Assembly: GCA_964036665.1 (NCBI GenBank)
Contig: OZ038529.1
Location: 21,524,060-21,588,059, forward strand
Reading direction: 5' to 3'
Source: Gordius sp. MW1
Lineage: Eukaryota; Nematomorpha; Gordioida; Gordea; Gordiidae
DNA: 64,000 bases
Shown one piece after another: positions 1-12,058 of this stretch. Each line of letters starts with the position of its first letter. The first letter of the stretch is position 1. Made by a program: the position numbers and the translations under genes. The notes beneath the pieces were generated by a model. It saw only the letters and a program-made list of their open reading frames with translations, did no database searches and was not told the DNA's origin.

Positions 1-163
1 AGTAAATTATTATTTTTTGGTCTTAGATAAATAAAAAATCTCCCCTACTCTTTTCCACATTCTGGATATACCCAAAATGGTATGTTTAAACATGGATTGT
101 ACTTAAAATATTTAAAAAAAGGTATATGTTTTATTCAACTTATTAAACAATTGTAACAAATGG

Positions 164-326
164 CATGGGCGTAGCCAAGGGGGGCATGGACGGGCAGCCG
201 CCCCCCTCTAAATCCAAAAATTTGTTAAATTCATTAAAATTATGGCTAAAATTTTAAAAAATTATTATTTTGCCCCTCCCTAAATCATTATTGCCCCCTC
301 TAACCCTAATGCTGGCTACGCACATG
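164..326. mobile_element. hAT-type MITE (CATGGGCGTAGCCA family), copy 1
   Basis: Short element bounded by CATGGGCGTAGCCA on the left and a mutated TGGCTACGCACATG on the right. The interior is the family's G/C-rich ends flanking an AT-rich core with 'aaaatttaa'-like runs. The flanking 8 bp match at 6 of 8 positions (ACAAATGG / ACAGAAGG), fitting an aged 8-bp target duplication. No coding capacity. Confidence 0.75.
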
Positions 327-1188
327 ACAGAAGGTATAAGAGTAATATATTCTATACAAATAAATATATATTTTTAAATATCACTGTCTATATTTTGCAA
401 ATCGGTTATTATTAAGGATTAGTTAAAGAAAAATGTTATAAGTGCTCTATAGTCCACCCTATAATTTTAGACCTAGTTCATCTATTAACCTAAAAATAAA
501 ATTATCAATAAATGTAATAATCTAATGTGAGTTGTACAAAAAGACTGGTGAGCGCCAAGCGCAGTGATATTTAACATACCGGATTATTGGAATTTTTCAT
601 GGTGTGCGATATATAATGGAATCAATGATTATTTCTACAATTCATCGATTGATCAATAGCAAATCAAACATCTATTTTGACTGGAATAATATGGCATGAA
701 TGCTGTAATAAAAACGATATATTTTAGCAATCCCTAATTTGTGATGTATCAATGGGTAAGAGGGAGGTAGATATCAACAACATATTAAATACCTGCATGG
801 TCGTAAACAAAGGAGGGTACCTCTAAATTGCGAAAGAAGCACAGGTAAAAGGGTAAGGGTTGGGGGGGGGGGGTGAGGGGTACGTCTGTGTTTAATAAAT
901 AGCTATGCCCCTCTAGGGCGTTATGCGAACATATAGATATAATAGGCAATAAAATTCTCCCTAGTTCTTCTAATACGACAATGTAAATATAATATCATTC
1001 ATTATGCAGTAAAAAATGTCCCTCTCAAGCCTCTCAAGTCTCTCCGCTTTGCCTTGCTCAATCAACACTATATTGTAGTTTTTAATGGGAAAAAGGGAGT
1101 ATTTAGGGGGTCGGGTATTATTTTGTATTAATTTATTGGTAAATTTTATGAGCAGTGTAATAGTGTAATATATAATATAGGGTAAAAT
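327..1188. other. AT-rich non-coding stretch, no gene seen
   Basis: I see no supported gene. There is a homopolymeric G run near 861-873 and short A/T repeats. The small minus-strand open frame at 970-1197 has no recognisable family and enters the neighbouring MITE, so it is not called. Confidence 0.6.
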
Positions 1189-1351
1189 CATGGGCATTGG
1201 GAATAGAGGGGGGGGGCAATAATGATTTAGGGAGGGGCAAAATAATCATTTTTTGAAATGCTAGCCATAATTTTAATAAATTTTAATAATTTTTGAATTT
1301 AGAGGGGGCAGCCGCCCCTTCCTGCCCCCTCCCTCCTTGGCTACGCCCATG
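1189..1351. mobile_element. hAT-type MITE (CATGGGCGTAGCCA family), copy 2
   Basis: Left end CATGGGCATTGG, right end TTGGCTACGCCCATG. It is flanked by a perfect 8-bp direct repeat GGTAAAAT (1181-1188 and 1352-1359), which defines the boundaries and supports a hAT-type target duplication. It is in the orientation opposite to copy 1, as judged from the position of the G-rich and C-rich arms. Confidence 0.9.
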
Positions 1352-1844
1352 GGTAAAATGGTTTTTTTTGAATTGTTAATGGCGAATACTACAATCACCA
1401 CCGGGAAGATGCTATAAAATAAATCAAAATCCTTAATATTATAAGTTCCTCAGTTTTATTAATACTAAATGTTTTAAATTTAAATTGATTCCGTTCTCTT
1501 TAATTTTTTTGAGAACGCTAGGAGTTACTTAATGAATTATTGTTTTTAAATATTTCCATATTGTTCAGAGGTTGAATATTCTTATTTTCAATGGATATAA
1601 AGCCACTAATTTATGGAATTTTTAAAAATATCAAAAATACCCCATCATTTTTATATATAGCCAGTGCCACTTATTATAAATGATCCGAATATATGCAATT
1701 TCTTTGTTTTTTGATAATTTTATACCGCAATTATTTTTAAATAATGCTTCTTTTTTAATTTTTTATTATGAAGAAGTCTTTATTAAATGGTATAAATAAA
1801 ATTAAATAAACGACTAAAAAAATATAAAACGCGCTATAACTAAA

Positions 1845-2580
1845 CGGATGGCATTGATCCATGTATGGAAATCGTGTTGGATTTAACGATTTCCATTGTG
1901 ATCTTTTGCCAGATAAAAAGTACTCTTTAAAATCTAAAGAGACGCTGGAGATCGCTTTTCCAATTTATTTCAGGAGAGCGAGAGCTTCGGCGCCTAAATT
2001 TCCAATTGTGGTTGCCACTACGGGAATGAATATTGTGTCCGCGAGGGAAAAATATTTGGCTGTCTTTCTATTCTCTGCACTGACTATAAGGTTGGGAAAG
2101 GAGTTGGATGGGGCAAATATATCGACCGTGGTGAAGTCCCAAGTGAATTCAGTCCACGGGACCATGGGATGAGTGTGACCCCGTCTGGTCTTTTCCCATC
2201 GGTGGTGCTAAGGCCGACGGGCTCCAAGGTGTTTGGGTAGCCAGCCTTCCTAAGGTACTGGCCGATGATTTTGTTGATCGCCGTGTGCCTGGGGTTGCGG
2301 CCTTTGCTGTATTTGCAATGGAAGGGATGATGACCATTGGGTTAACCGGTTGTTTGTAAAGATCGCATACGAAAGGGGATACTATGTCACATCCGAGACG
2401 GAGGTCTATGGCTATGCGTAACTCCTTCCCAGACATATGGAGTCCCAAATTCCTGCTCGGGGTAGCTTCGAGCCATTCGTAACCGCTCTTAGAAGAGGCC
2501 CAATTGAAAAGGAGTTTTCCCTCAGATAATTCAATTGTATCATCTTGTTTTAAATAAATTGTCAGACATTTCTTAGACAA
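1845..2580 (-). pseudogene. C-terminal fragment of an invertebrate retroelement polyprotein
   Basis: Read on the minus strand, 2580-2340 and then, after a frame change, 2230-1845 give the hallmark order of a domain that follows the reverse transcriptase in a widespread invertebrate retroelement: a WLEATPSRNLG-like strand, RIAIDLRLG, a Cys/His-poor remnant, a KRPDGVTLIPW-like motif and then TWDFTTVD. The KRPDG...WD.T pair resembles a restriction-like nuclease core; that reading is inference. Stops and frameshifts (for example TAA after ALALLK) show it is dead. A second fragment of the same family lies at 11207-11720. I did not assign the clade. Confidence 0.6.
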
Positions 2581-3889
2581 ATGAAAACTTCAATTCGAAT
2601 GATTTTTTTATGTTCATTTAATAAAAATACTAATTTACTGAAAGGGTCTTATATATATTTTAAAATAATGGTTCAGTTTAAAAAAAATTTGACAACTGAA
2701 AAAAATTTGTGGAGCGCCAAATTTATTATTAAATTCTAAAAAATAGTAGATTGGTAAAAATCTTAATTTGTGAAAAAAATATATTAAAATAAATTAACTT
2801 AAATTTAGTTTAATTTTTGGATGATTTCGTTAGATCTAAGTGGAATGCCTTGTTCTTATTGTACACAAAGCTTTGTTATACGGCTTGAATTTTAGGCATA
2901 GTTAATAATAAATTAACCTATAAATTTTACGGAGTATAAAGAGTTATAAATATATTTTTACTGTGTATTAGAATAGTTTTTATACCATATTTAAAAAAAA
3001 CAAATTCCCTCTATTTCATATAAAAAGATCACAACTTATACAGAAGAAACTGATACCTATTATTGTCATGTATTTCACAACAAAATGTAGATGGAACGAG
3101 TAGAAGGTAAAAAATCATTTATTATATGAAGTGTGGTCCTAGATCAACCATAATATAAAACTCCTCGACGTTAAAAAAATTTTGTCAGAAATGTTTGAAT
3201 TTAAAATTAATAGCATATTAACCCGTTTGGGTCCTGATGTATTTTAAAAAAAATTATAACTTGAGTTTGCTATATTTTTTATAATTTCTGCCCAATCCTG
3301 TCTTATAATTCAGGGATAATTTTTAATAATTCCAGGAAGAAGGTATTTTTATGCTCTCTTCCTTCTGTAATTAGCTTGGCCATTTGAAATAAATTTGTTT
3401 GGAAGATTAAGAAATAAAATAAATGTTATATTGAGATTTACCGCGTGCGTTTTAAAACCATTTTTATAGGTATTATACAATTTTCTTAAAACCCTTTTAA
3501 AACAATGAAATGTGACTACCTTTTCTTTAAATAAAAAACATACTTATTCTTTATTGATTGCATTTTGAATTTCCATAACCCTTTTAACATAATGTTTGAC
3601 CTTGTTTTAAAAGTTTTTAGTCATTAATTTACAATTTTAAAATTCAATGCATTAGCTATATAAATAGCTTTCCGCGATGTTAAAAAATTTAATTGTATAT
3701 AGAACAATACATTCATAAAAATATACAAAAAAAAGGTGATGCTTTATTTAAAAACATAGATTTTAAATAAAAAATATTTATAGTTATTAAAGTTCGTACT
3801 TGTTTCCTATGACAAGCCAAAAAATAAATGGTTCCTTCTAAACAGGCCAAAACGGATTTAAAGTAAATATATTAGAATAGGATAATTTT
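2581..3889. other. AT-rich non-coding stretch, no gene seen
   Basis: About 1.3 kb with many stops in all frames and no repeat shared with the rest of the window that I could detect by eye. Confidence 0.6.
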
Positions 3890-3899
3890 ACTCAGAGGA

Positions 3900-6490
3900 T
3901 TGGATCTCGAAAACGGAGGTCAAAGCTGCTATGGATAAACTTCTTCTTTATCGCGTCGAAAATCCCACAGACGTGGGGTAAGTTTTCAGCAGCCTCTTCC
4001 ATCTGAGTCGCGTACATGCCATGCCAATTTCCATCTGTTTGACGTCCATATCCTTTTCGACCAGTCGTTTCCAGGTGGCACGTGGTCTGCCCCTTCCTCT
4101 TCTTCCAGGCACGTCCATCTCCAGCGTTCGCCGTGTGACATCGTCCTCGTCTCTTCGTAATACATGGCTGTACCACCGAAGTCGATTTTCTCTTAAGAAG
4201 TCCTTCGTCGCTTGTATACCCGTCTTTGTCATCAAGAATTCGTTCGTCATGCGATCCAGCTTGGTGTAGCCTAAGCTCCATCGCACCATTCTCATTTCCG
4301 TGACTTGCAAGAGTTTCTCCTCCGCGGTGGTTACACCCCATGTTTCGCTCCCGTAAAGCAAGACCGGTCGCACGATGGTTTTGTACGCCTTGCTTTCTAA
4401 CCAAATTTGATATCTTTTTGTCACACATGACACCGGAGATGCTGCGCCACTTGAGCCATGCTTTCTTGATCCGAGAATGGACTTCGGCGGTACATCCTCC
4501 CTCTTGATGTAATAGCGAGCTAAATCAACCTCCGTGTACATTGGGCCGTCATTTTTGTGCATTTGCGGACTACCGCCCATCGTTTGCATGTAAATCGTTT
4601 TCTTCTCGCTGACCTTTAACCCGAAATCCGAAAAACGTTCTGACCATTTTTTCGCCTGGTGAAAAACCCCTTCTCTTGTTTCATCGCATAGGACAATATC
4701 ATCGGCATATAGCATATTCCAAGGGGCTGGCTTGTGCAAGTCCTTTGTTATTGTATCCATAATTAGATTAAACAAGAATGGGCTTAACGCTGACCCTTGA
4801 TGTAGTCCAATCATTATTCGGAAGGGTTTCGTTTCTCCTACGGTAGTCCTAACAGATGCAACCGCGCCACTATACATTTCCTTGATAAGTCGAACATATC
4901 CTTCGGGTATATTTCTGGCTCTAAGGGATCACCATATTAAGTCTCTCGGAACCGTATCGTAGGCCTTTTCTAAATCGATGAAGACCATGTGTAAGTTTTT
5001 TCTTATGTCGCCATATTTTTCCATCGTCTGCTTCAACGCAAAGATTGGATCCATCGTTGATTTACCGGCCACGAATCCAAACTGATTGGGCGAGAGACAA
5101 ACTTCGTCATTGAGCCTTTTCACTAGCACCCTTTCTAGTAGTTTTAGTGAGTGGCAGGTCAACTTGATACCTTTAAAGTTGCCACATTCCTGCGCGTCTC
5201 CTTTGCCTTTGTATATGGGTATGATCGTACTTTCCCTCCATTGGTCAGGGATACGACTCTCATACAGCATAGCGTTAAATAAGCCTGTCATTATATCGAT
5301 TCCTTTTCCTTTGCACCCAAGCCAAGCTTCGATCGGTAAATCATCGGGACCTAGCGCTTTCCCTTTCCGCATCTTCGTTAATTGCTCTCCTACTTCATAA
5401 GCCTGCAATGGTAAAATTAAGTTCGAGTTCGGTTCCACCCTCTCTAGCGGTCTTCTATCATTCGTTTTGTTCATCATATTTTGGAAATAATCTTTCCATC
5501 TTTTGATGACTTCCTTTGGTTTGCACAACGTTCGTCCCTCTTCGCTTTTAATGACTTTCAGTGTCCCGACATCTCGACTTTTTTTCTCCCTAATCTTTGC
5601 CAGTTAATACATGACTATGTCGCCGCCCTTGGTATCGAGCTTGTTTGCCATCTCGGTGTAAGCCTCGTTCTTCGCTATCGCAACCGCTATCTTAGCTTTG
5701 CGTTTCGCTTCACGATATGCCACGTAGTCTTCTCCTTTCTTCGTTTTGTACCATCGTAGGTACAACGCCTTCTTTTTTTCTATAGCCTCTTTGACCGACT
5801 CATTCCACCACCATAGTTCACGCTTGTGAGCTCTGCGCTTGTGAGCTCTGCCACCCTTAGTTCGTCCCAAGATTTGAAAGGCTGTTTCCTTTAGAACATT
5901 TGCAACGGTGTCGCACCTTTTGTTATTGTCGCCTCCCAAGCCTGCAACCTTCAAGAGCGGAGTTGCTCGAGCGTGAAACATTTCATTTGCACGATCATCC
6001 TTAAGCTTTTCGTACTTTGTCCTTGGCGTGTAGACTTTTCTCCTTTCGGGATAAATCTTTCTTGCTATTTCGAGGACAACTGGCCGATGTTGTTTGGCGA
6101 TTTCTTCCCCCGGTATAACCTTGCAATCTTTAACTTGCCACAAATTTTTGCGCTTCACTAGGATGTAGTCGACCTGTGTAAGGTGATCCCCACTGCTGGA
6201 CGTCGCTAAATGTTCGGTACGCTTCTGAAAAAAAGGTATTCACAATAGCCATATCGTAAGCTTGCGCCATCTGTAGTAACTTCTCTCCCTCTTTATTCTT
6301 CACCCCATAGCCATGCCCGCCGTTATTTCGTTCGTACACGCCCCTTTCTTTCCCAACGTGCCCATTAAAGTCTGCTCCGATGATGATATTCTTGTCAGGC
6401 TTCACGTAGCGTATTTCTTTTTCGAGCTTCTCATAGAATTCGTCCTTCTCATTTTCGGAACATCCAACCTGGGGATAAACTAAAGTCAGG
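3900..6490 (-). pseudogene. RTE-clade non-LTR retrotransposon, 5'-truncated (copy 1)
   Basis: Minus-strand polyprotein remnant of an RTE-type LINE. From the 5' side: the C-terminal half of the apurinic-like endonuclease (GADFNGHVG near 6380, then QVDYILVKRKNLW in a shifted frame near 6160), a Lys/Arg-rich linker, the reverse transcriptase (KALGPDDLPIEAW, FKGIKL, FIDLEKAYDTVPRDLIW, GLHQGSALSP and the catalytic LYADDIVL near 4700), and the C-terminal RLRWYSHVLRR ... GRGRPRATW tail. Lesions include a frameshift near 6190, an in-frame TAA near 5606, an in-frame TGA near 4926 after DLIW, and a pair of compensating frameshifts near 4500 and 4400. The N-terminal part of the endonuclease is missing beyond about 6490, the usual 5' truncation of LINEs. 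The catalytic YADD is intact, so this copy is fairly young compared with the other RTE copies here. Confidence 0.88.
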
Positions 6491-6639
6491 AAAAGCTCTA
6501 AGGTTTAAAGCGTTGGGCAATACACGTGTTCAAAACGTCGCCTGACTTTTCAACAATCTCTTGAAAACGGGTCTCACCAGACTTTTAAACAATATCTTGA
6601 AAACGGGTCAAATATCTCACTAGTGGAGAAAAAGTTATA

Positions 6640-7765
6640 TGATACCGATACACAAGATATTCAAAGTTGTAACAACTTCAGAGGGATAAAGCTTATGGGT
6701 TACATTTTCAAAGTGTAGAAAAAAGTAATCGAAGAACTGCTTCGGAGTTTAGTAAAATTTTGAGAAAACTAGGAGAAGTATATCGCAGATGCCTTGAAAG
6801 GTGTTAGAAGAGTAATGGAAAAGTTACCTGACTGTGAGAAAGAGATTTTTACAGATCTAAAAAAGGTATTTGATAAAGTCTAGAAATCATAAAGAAAAAA
6901 GATGCCAACATTTTACGTCAGAGTAATAAAAATATATTTACAGGATAGATAGAACTTCGAACTACGTAGGGGGGGGGCTACAAAGGGGTTTGCCATTAAC
7001 ACTGATGTTTATCAAGGTCCAGCTCTTACTACTTGCTTATTCATAAAAAAATGGATAGTATTAAAGGGTTTTGTTAGAGGAAGCTCCCTGGGCAATGATT
7101 CTTTGGCACGATATAATCCTCTAACCCAATAGTGAACAAAAATTGGCCAATACTTTAAATGAATGGGTAATGCAAAAGAAGAAAGAAGTGTTAGAGAAAA
7201 TCTTTAAAAAACAGAATATATGAAAAAAAGTTTAATTCAGATACAAATTGGTGGAATTGATAAATCCCGGATGGCTTAAATGGAGAAATTTAACATTTTG
7301 TGTTACAAAAAAATTCCAACAAGACTCAAAGGTACACTGTATAGGTCTATCATACAGCAAACAGTCTTGAATAGCCGAAATCATGTGCTATACTTAAGAG
7401 GGAAGAACAACACCTAGCGTCAATGGATAATGCTAAGATGGATCTTAGTATTAAGCAAAAAAGAACTTATACGCAATGAAAAAATAAGCAAAAATCTGGG
7501 TCCAAAATCTATGAAGACGAAGCTGGAACAAATAGGTTAAAATGGTATGGTCGTGTAAAGGGGAGGTATCAGAGCTACGTTGCAAAGAAACTTAAGTCGA
7601 TTAATCTAGCGGGAAAACGAAAAATAGCAAGACCCAAGCTTACGCGGAATTATAAAATAAAGCACGTTATGAAAATACACAAGATAAATAATAACATATG
7701 CAATTATAGAAACAAATGAAGATTAATGTTAAAAGGATTGACCACCCGCCTAGGTGATAAATTGT
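6640..7765 (+). pseudogene. RTE-clade reverse transcriptase remnant, strongly decayed (copy 2)
   Basis: Plus-strand fragments recall the same RTE reverse transcriptase: CNNFRGIKLMGYIFKV followed by KKVIEELL near 6670-6760, EIFTDLKKVFDKV near 6840-6880, and near 7530-7670 the C-terminal RLKWYGRVK ... AGKRKIARPKLTRNYK tail. Many stops and frameshifts separate them, and the YADD region is not recognisable. It is oriented opposite to copy 1 and begins about 150 bp beyond that copy's truncated 5' end. Confidence 0.7.
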
Positions 7766-9063
7766 AATATATAAAAAGAAGATATTGATTTATAATTTAT
7801 ATTGAATTCTTAATTTAATCCATGAAGCATATTTTTAAGAAATCTCAAATTATTGTTATTGCATGTGGGATAGTTCAAAGTAATAAATACTACTACTTTC
7901 ATCCCTAGTTCTATGATAGCTGATATGCATTGATTATCATGTATTTCGTATTTTTGGGCCTTTATTTGATTTTAGATATTTTGCTATAATTTTATTCTAT
8001 GTTCTAGTATTTGAAACTTATCAGTTTAAGATTATGCTGAATATTTTATAAAATACATGAAGGTATTTAAAATTTACAAGATGCCAAACATGTGTAAGAG
8101 TTGGAGGGGTTTTATAAACGAGTTTTAAAAGGTACATGTATTTATAATAAAGCAATTTTTGCATATGACTAATCAATTTGTTTTTATGGTAAAGGTTTTG
8201 TCCAAAAAAAGACATAAAAATTATGCCTCATCGTTCAACCATATGTCGCCATGTTAAGATTGTGGCTGAAAATTCCGAATGATCAGTTATTCCATTCTTA
8301 GAATGGTGAATGGTCTGTGTTTCGCAATTATGACATATAAAGCTATGATTTCGCAAAAATCCTAGTTTTAACGCCTAGCTTTTTTATATGCATGACATTT
8401 TAAAAATATATTAGTTTAAACCCTATTTATAAAAAAGTTTATATATTAAATAAATTGTTGACTTTGTAATTATTGAGGAAGTTACGAAGATGCGATGGCC
8501 TTAAAATCAAATATTTCACCAAATAAAATGGGTAAAACAGATAAATATCACATACCTTATGTGGAATTTCTATGGTAGGAAGTCTCTCTTAAACGAAATC
8601 CGACCTGCTTAAGACCACAGAAAATTGAAGATGTATTATTTTGACATAATAAAACTAGTGTTAATATGGCAAAAGTTGCAACAACGGATTTGTTAAATTC
8701 CCAATTTTTTATGAGCCTGGTCAAACGGGCTAATACTATTAGATTGCTGGATAAGACCCTTTCCCAGTAAGTAAAATTGAAGAAAGGGCATTGAATGGGA
8801 TCGGTCAAACCGGCATTAGAACGTATACGGGCGGACTGGTCTCAGGTTCCCATTTATAGGACGCCAATAGTCTTTCGGTAACTTACATAAAATTAGCGAA
8901 GAGGAGTGATGATTGTTGCCATGGCTACTGATTAGATAACTTATAAATTTTATGGCTGGACAGACATTAATTCATACCTGCTAGAAATATATCCTGTTAT
9001 ATCATGAGGAACAAAACTCAATGTATTTAAAATTCTATACTTACAGAACAAGTACAAGCTAAT
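7766..9063. other. No recognised gene; AT-rich spacer
   Basis: A minus-strand open frame at 8557-8808 (83 codons) has a hydrophobic stretch but no motif I recognise, no neighbouring exon in phase and no Kozak-like context. I see nothing else between the RTE remnant and the hAT-type element. Confidence 0.5.
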
Positions 9064-9071
9064 ACCTAATA

Positions 9072-10533
9072 CAGGGGCGTAGCCAGGATTTTCTCAAGGG
9101 GGTAGAAATTTTCCAATTTTTTAAAAACATTTTTATTTCAATAAATTATTTATAAGGCGGAGCCCCCGAGGAGATGGGGGTCTGGGGACGAAGCCCCCAG
9201 CTACGCCCGAAGGGCTTATTTTTCTATTTACTAATATAATATTATTAACTAGATGAACCCGGCAAACGTTGTTTTGCCATTTACCCGGGTGTATTAAATT
9301 ATGTTGGAATTTTAGGGCATATATGATGATAAAGCGGTTATTGAAGTAAAAATAAAGTTTGATGTCTATATGTTCTACTTCTATTGTTCTATTTCCGTAT
9401 ACAGTGCAAGGCGTACGAATACTCGAAAACTACTGGACCGATTTGCATTTGGCTTGAACAATCTTAAAACATGCTCCGGAGTGTCAGGAATAAACTGTGA
9501 AATTTTGAGCCAAATCGGATTGGTAGTTTTCCAAAAAAGTTGAGAATCAGGCGCTAAACTGTTCTCAAAAACTACTGGACCGATTTGGCTCAAACAAATC
9601 TTAAAACATGCTCCGGAGTGTCAGGAATAAACTATGAAATTTTGAGCCAAATCGGTCTGGTATTTTTCAAAATTGATGGCGGCATACACACATAGTTTCA
9701 TTTTTATATATAAGACTAGATGAACCCGGCAAACGTTGTTTTGCCATTTATTTTTGCATTTTGCAGTATCACTTTTTAAGTGTTTCTAATGGCTGTAGAC
9801 TTACACTTTATGAATAATTGACTACATAAAATATTCATAACGCAGTACAGATATAACCCAAATAATTTATGGTAAAGTTTAGCATAAGCCTTAAAGAAAT
9901 GTCACTGAGTTTTAAATGTAATTTAAGTTTCTTCTACAAAATAAACGCATAACCATGACATAAAATACTTTGTAGAATCTAACGTTTATATTCCTCTGGT
10001 TCATTCATATGGTAACGGGTCTAACCTGATTTAATATGAAAGAAAATTTTTATGCAGCCATAAAACATTTAAGCTTCATATATTATACTGCATAGCATAT
10101 GACGTCTTTATTAATTGCCAAAACGTATAAAACAACGTATAAAACAAAAAAACGTGACCCTTCGAAAACTACTGGCCCGATTTGACTCAAACAAATCTTA
10201 AAACATGCTCCGGAGTATGGGGAATAAACTCTGAAATTTTGAGCCAAATCGGTCTGGTAGTTATCCAAATTTGGTTTTATTAAGTGCCAAAACGTATAAA
10301 ACAACGTATAAAATAAAAAAACGTGACCCCTCGAAAACTACTGAACCGATTTGGCTCGAACAAATCTTAAAACATGCTCCGGAGTATGGGGAATAAACTG
10401 TGAAACTTTGAGCCAAATCGGTCTGGTAGTTTTCCAAATTTGGTTTTATTAAGTGCCAAAACGTACAAAACAAATTAATTTTTGGCCAAGGGGGTAAACT
10501 ATCCGTTTTTCTACCCCCTTGTCTACGCCCCTG
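9072..10533 (+). mobile_element. Non-autonomous hAT-type element, 1.46 kb (twin 1)
   Basis: Terminal inverted repeats start CAGGGGCGTAGCCAGG on the left and end TACGCCCCTG on the right. The left arm holds CAAGGGGGTAGAAA and the right arm its reverse TTTCTACCCCCTTG form. A perfect 8-bp target duplication ACCTAATA flanks it (9064-9071, 10534-10541), the mark of hAT-type transposition. Inside are two direct copies of ACTAGATGAACCCGGCAAAC (about 9250 and 9716) and four hairpin modules built from ACTACTGGACCGATTTGGCT and its reverse complement. No transposase frame is present. It is nearly identical to 45900-47362. Confidence 0.93.
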
Positions 10534-10782
10534 ACCTAATATATGTGTCAAAAACGCTATACCATTGTAAATATTGAGTAGGCAAAACCCCTATGAGTTT
10601 TTAATACTGTGTGGATCCACACATCACAATACTAGGAAATATTACTAGGCGGATAAATTTGTGACCGAAAATAATTGAGGGTTTGAATCTTAAGTATTAT
10701 ATCAGCCATGGTAGCGCAAAAAGAAATTAGTTTATGATGTTTTTATTAAGGACTCATGGTATGGTAGAGTGCCGGCCCAAGT

Positions 10783-10942
10783 CATGGGCGTAGCCATGGG
10801 GATGCAGGGAGGGGCGGGTGGCACCCTCTACAGAAATTCTAAAGATTTAGTATAATTATGGCTTAAATTTTTTAAAATTATGATTTTACCCCTCCTAAAG
10901 CATTATTGCTCCGCTCTAGGTCCAATCCTGGCTACACCCATG
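10783..10942. mobile_element. hAT-type MITE (CATGGGCGTAGCCA family), copy 3
   Basis: Bounded by CATGGGCGTAGCCA and TGGCTACACCCATG, with the family's AT-rich core. The flanking 8-mers (GCCCAAGT / GCTATAGA) do not match, so the target duplication has either decayed or been lost by rearrangement. Confidence 0.8.
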
Positions 10943-11206
10943 GCTATAGATGTGCACTGGTAATGACCACAATTCCTGAAGCTTTCACATAGAATAATAT
11001 TGGCGACTACCTTAATTCAAACAATATTTAATTCTTAGAAGAAGAAAAAAAATAAAAATTATGATATACACATTGTTTTATTATAAGAATATAATATATT
11101 TTTTAATACAATAGAGGTTTATTTCCAAATAATTGTGTATGATACATGCTAAAATATATTAAATTAAAGAGCTGCCATAGAGCCTGGATTGAGATTCTAT
11201 TGAATT

Positions 11207-11720
11207 TTACAATTTCCATAGTGATTTTTGATTGATGTAAAAGAATTCTTTGAGATCGTATGTAATGAAGGTAATATATTTTGATATTTGTTTAAGAAAT
11301 GGGCCCTCGGGACCTAAATTACCGAGGGTCGTCACCACTCTTCGGACAAAAATTATATTGCTGAGGTATTTGTGTTCCACTTTCTTTCTCTCAGAATAAG
11401 AAATGAGGTCAAGAGAGACATGAGCGAAGCCAGCATTGGAATTAGAGGCAGGCAAAAATGATTTAGGAAGGGGCAAAATGATTATTTTTTAATATTTTAT
11501 ACATAATTTTAATAAATTTTAACAGAATTTGGATTTAGAGGGGGGCAGCCGCCCCTCCCTGGCTACGCCCATGAAGAGAGGTGTTGGATTTGGAAAATAT
11601 ATCTACCGTAGTAAAGTTCCAACAGGCGTTTAGGCCACAAGCCCACGGAATGATTGTTACGTCGTCGGGTCTTTTACCGTTAGTGATGGCCTGTGGGTTC
11701 TTGTGAGTTAGGAAAGCCGG
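11207..11720 (-). pseudogene. Second fragment of the same retroelement C-terminal domain, split by a MITE
   Basis: Minus-strand reading near 11720-11590 gives NGKRPDDVTIIPWACG then WNFTTVDIF. After the interruption at 11419-11573, 11400-11207 gives KKVEHKYLSNIIFVRRVVTT and NLGPEGPFLKQ, matching in order the fragment at 1845-2580. Deleting the MITE and one copy of its 8-bp duplication restores a continuous, though still decayed, domain. This shows the retroelement fragment was there before the MITE. Confidence 0.65.
11419..11573. mobile_element. hAT-type MITE (CATGGGCGTAGCCA family), copy 4
   Basis: Left end CATGAGCGAAGCCAGCATTG, right end TGGCTACGCCCATG. The flanking 8-mers AAGAGAGA and AAGAGAGG match at 7 of 8. 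It is inserted inside the retroelement fragment 11207-11720, which supports the element boundaries independently. Confidence 0.88.
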
Positions 11721-12058
11721 ATTGTCGATATTAAATGAGATTATGGTTTTTTAATGGCATATTCCATACCGAAGGTATCTCCTAGTTGACAGTTTTTTGA
11801 GCGTATCTTAAAAAATGCATTGCTTAAGTTTGTTAATGGAATAATTATTTATCATATTACTCTTGTCGTTACCTAACCTATATTATACGGTACAGATATT
11901 GTAAATCAAAAACTTGTTATTAATATGCAATTAGGCGGCTTAGCAAGTTAAGTTGGATTAATAGTCTTAGTCTATAATTGGGTTACATTTTTTACTTATT
12001 CATAATTCAAATTTTTAATAAAAGGCGCGTTCTACAATTCTACATGAATTTATAATTC

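Noticed and set aside
4021-5759. Plus-strand open frames over the RTE copy
   Set aside because: They are antisense shadows of the minus-strand RTE polyprotein.
8557-8808. 83-codon minus-strand frame as a membrane protein gene
   Set aside because: No recognised motif, no partner exon in phase and no similarity I can see to the retroelement domain nearby.
9381-10551. Several open frames with repeated 'FKICLSQIGPVVFE'-type words
   Set aside because: They come from the four hairpin modules of the hAT-type element, are readable on both strands and recur at 46207-47434; not a conserved protein.
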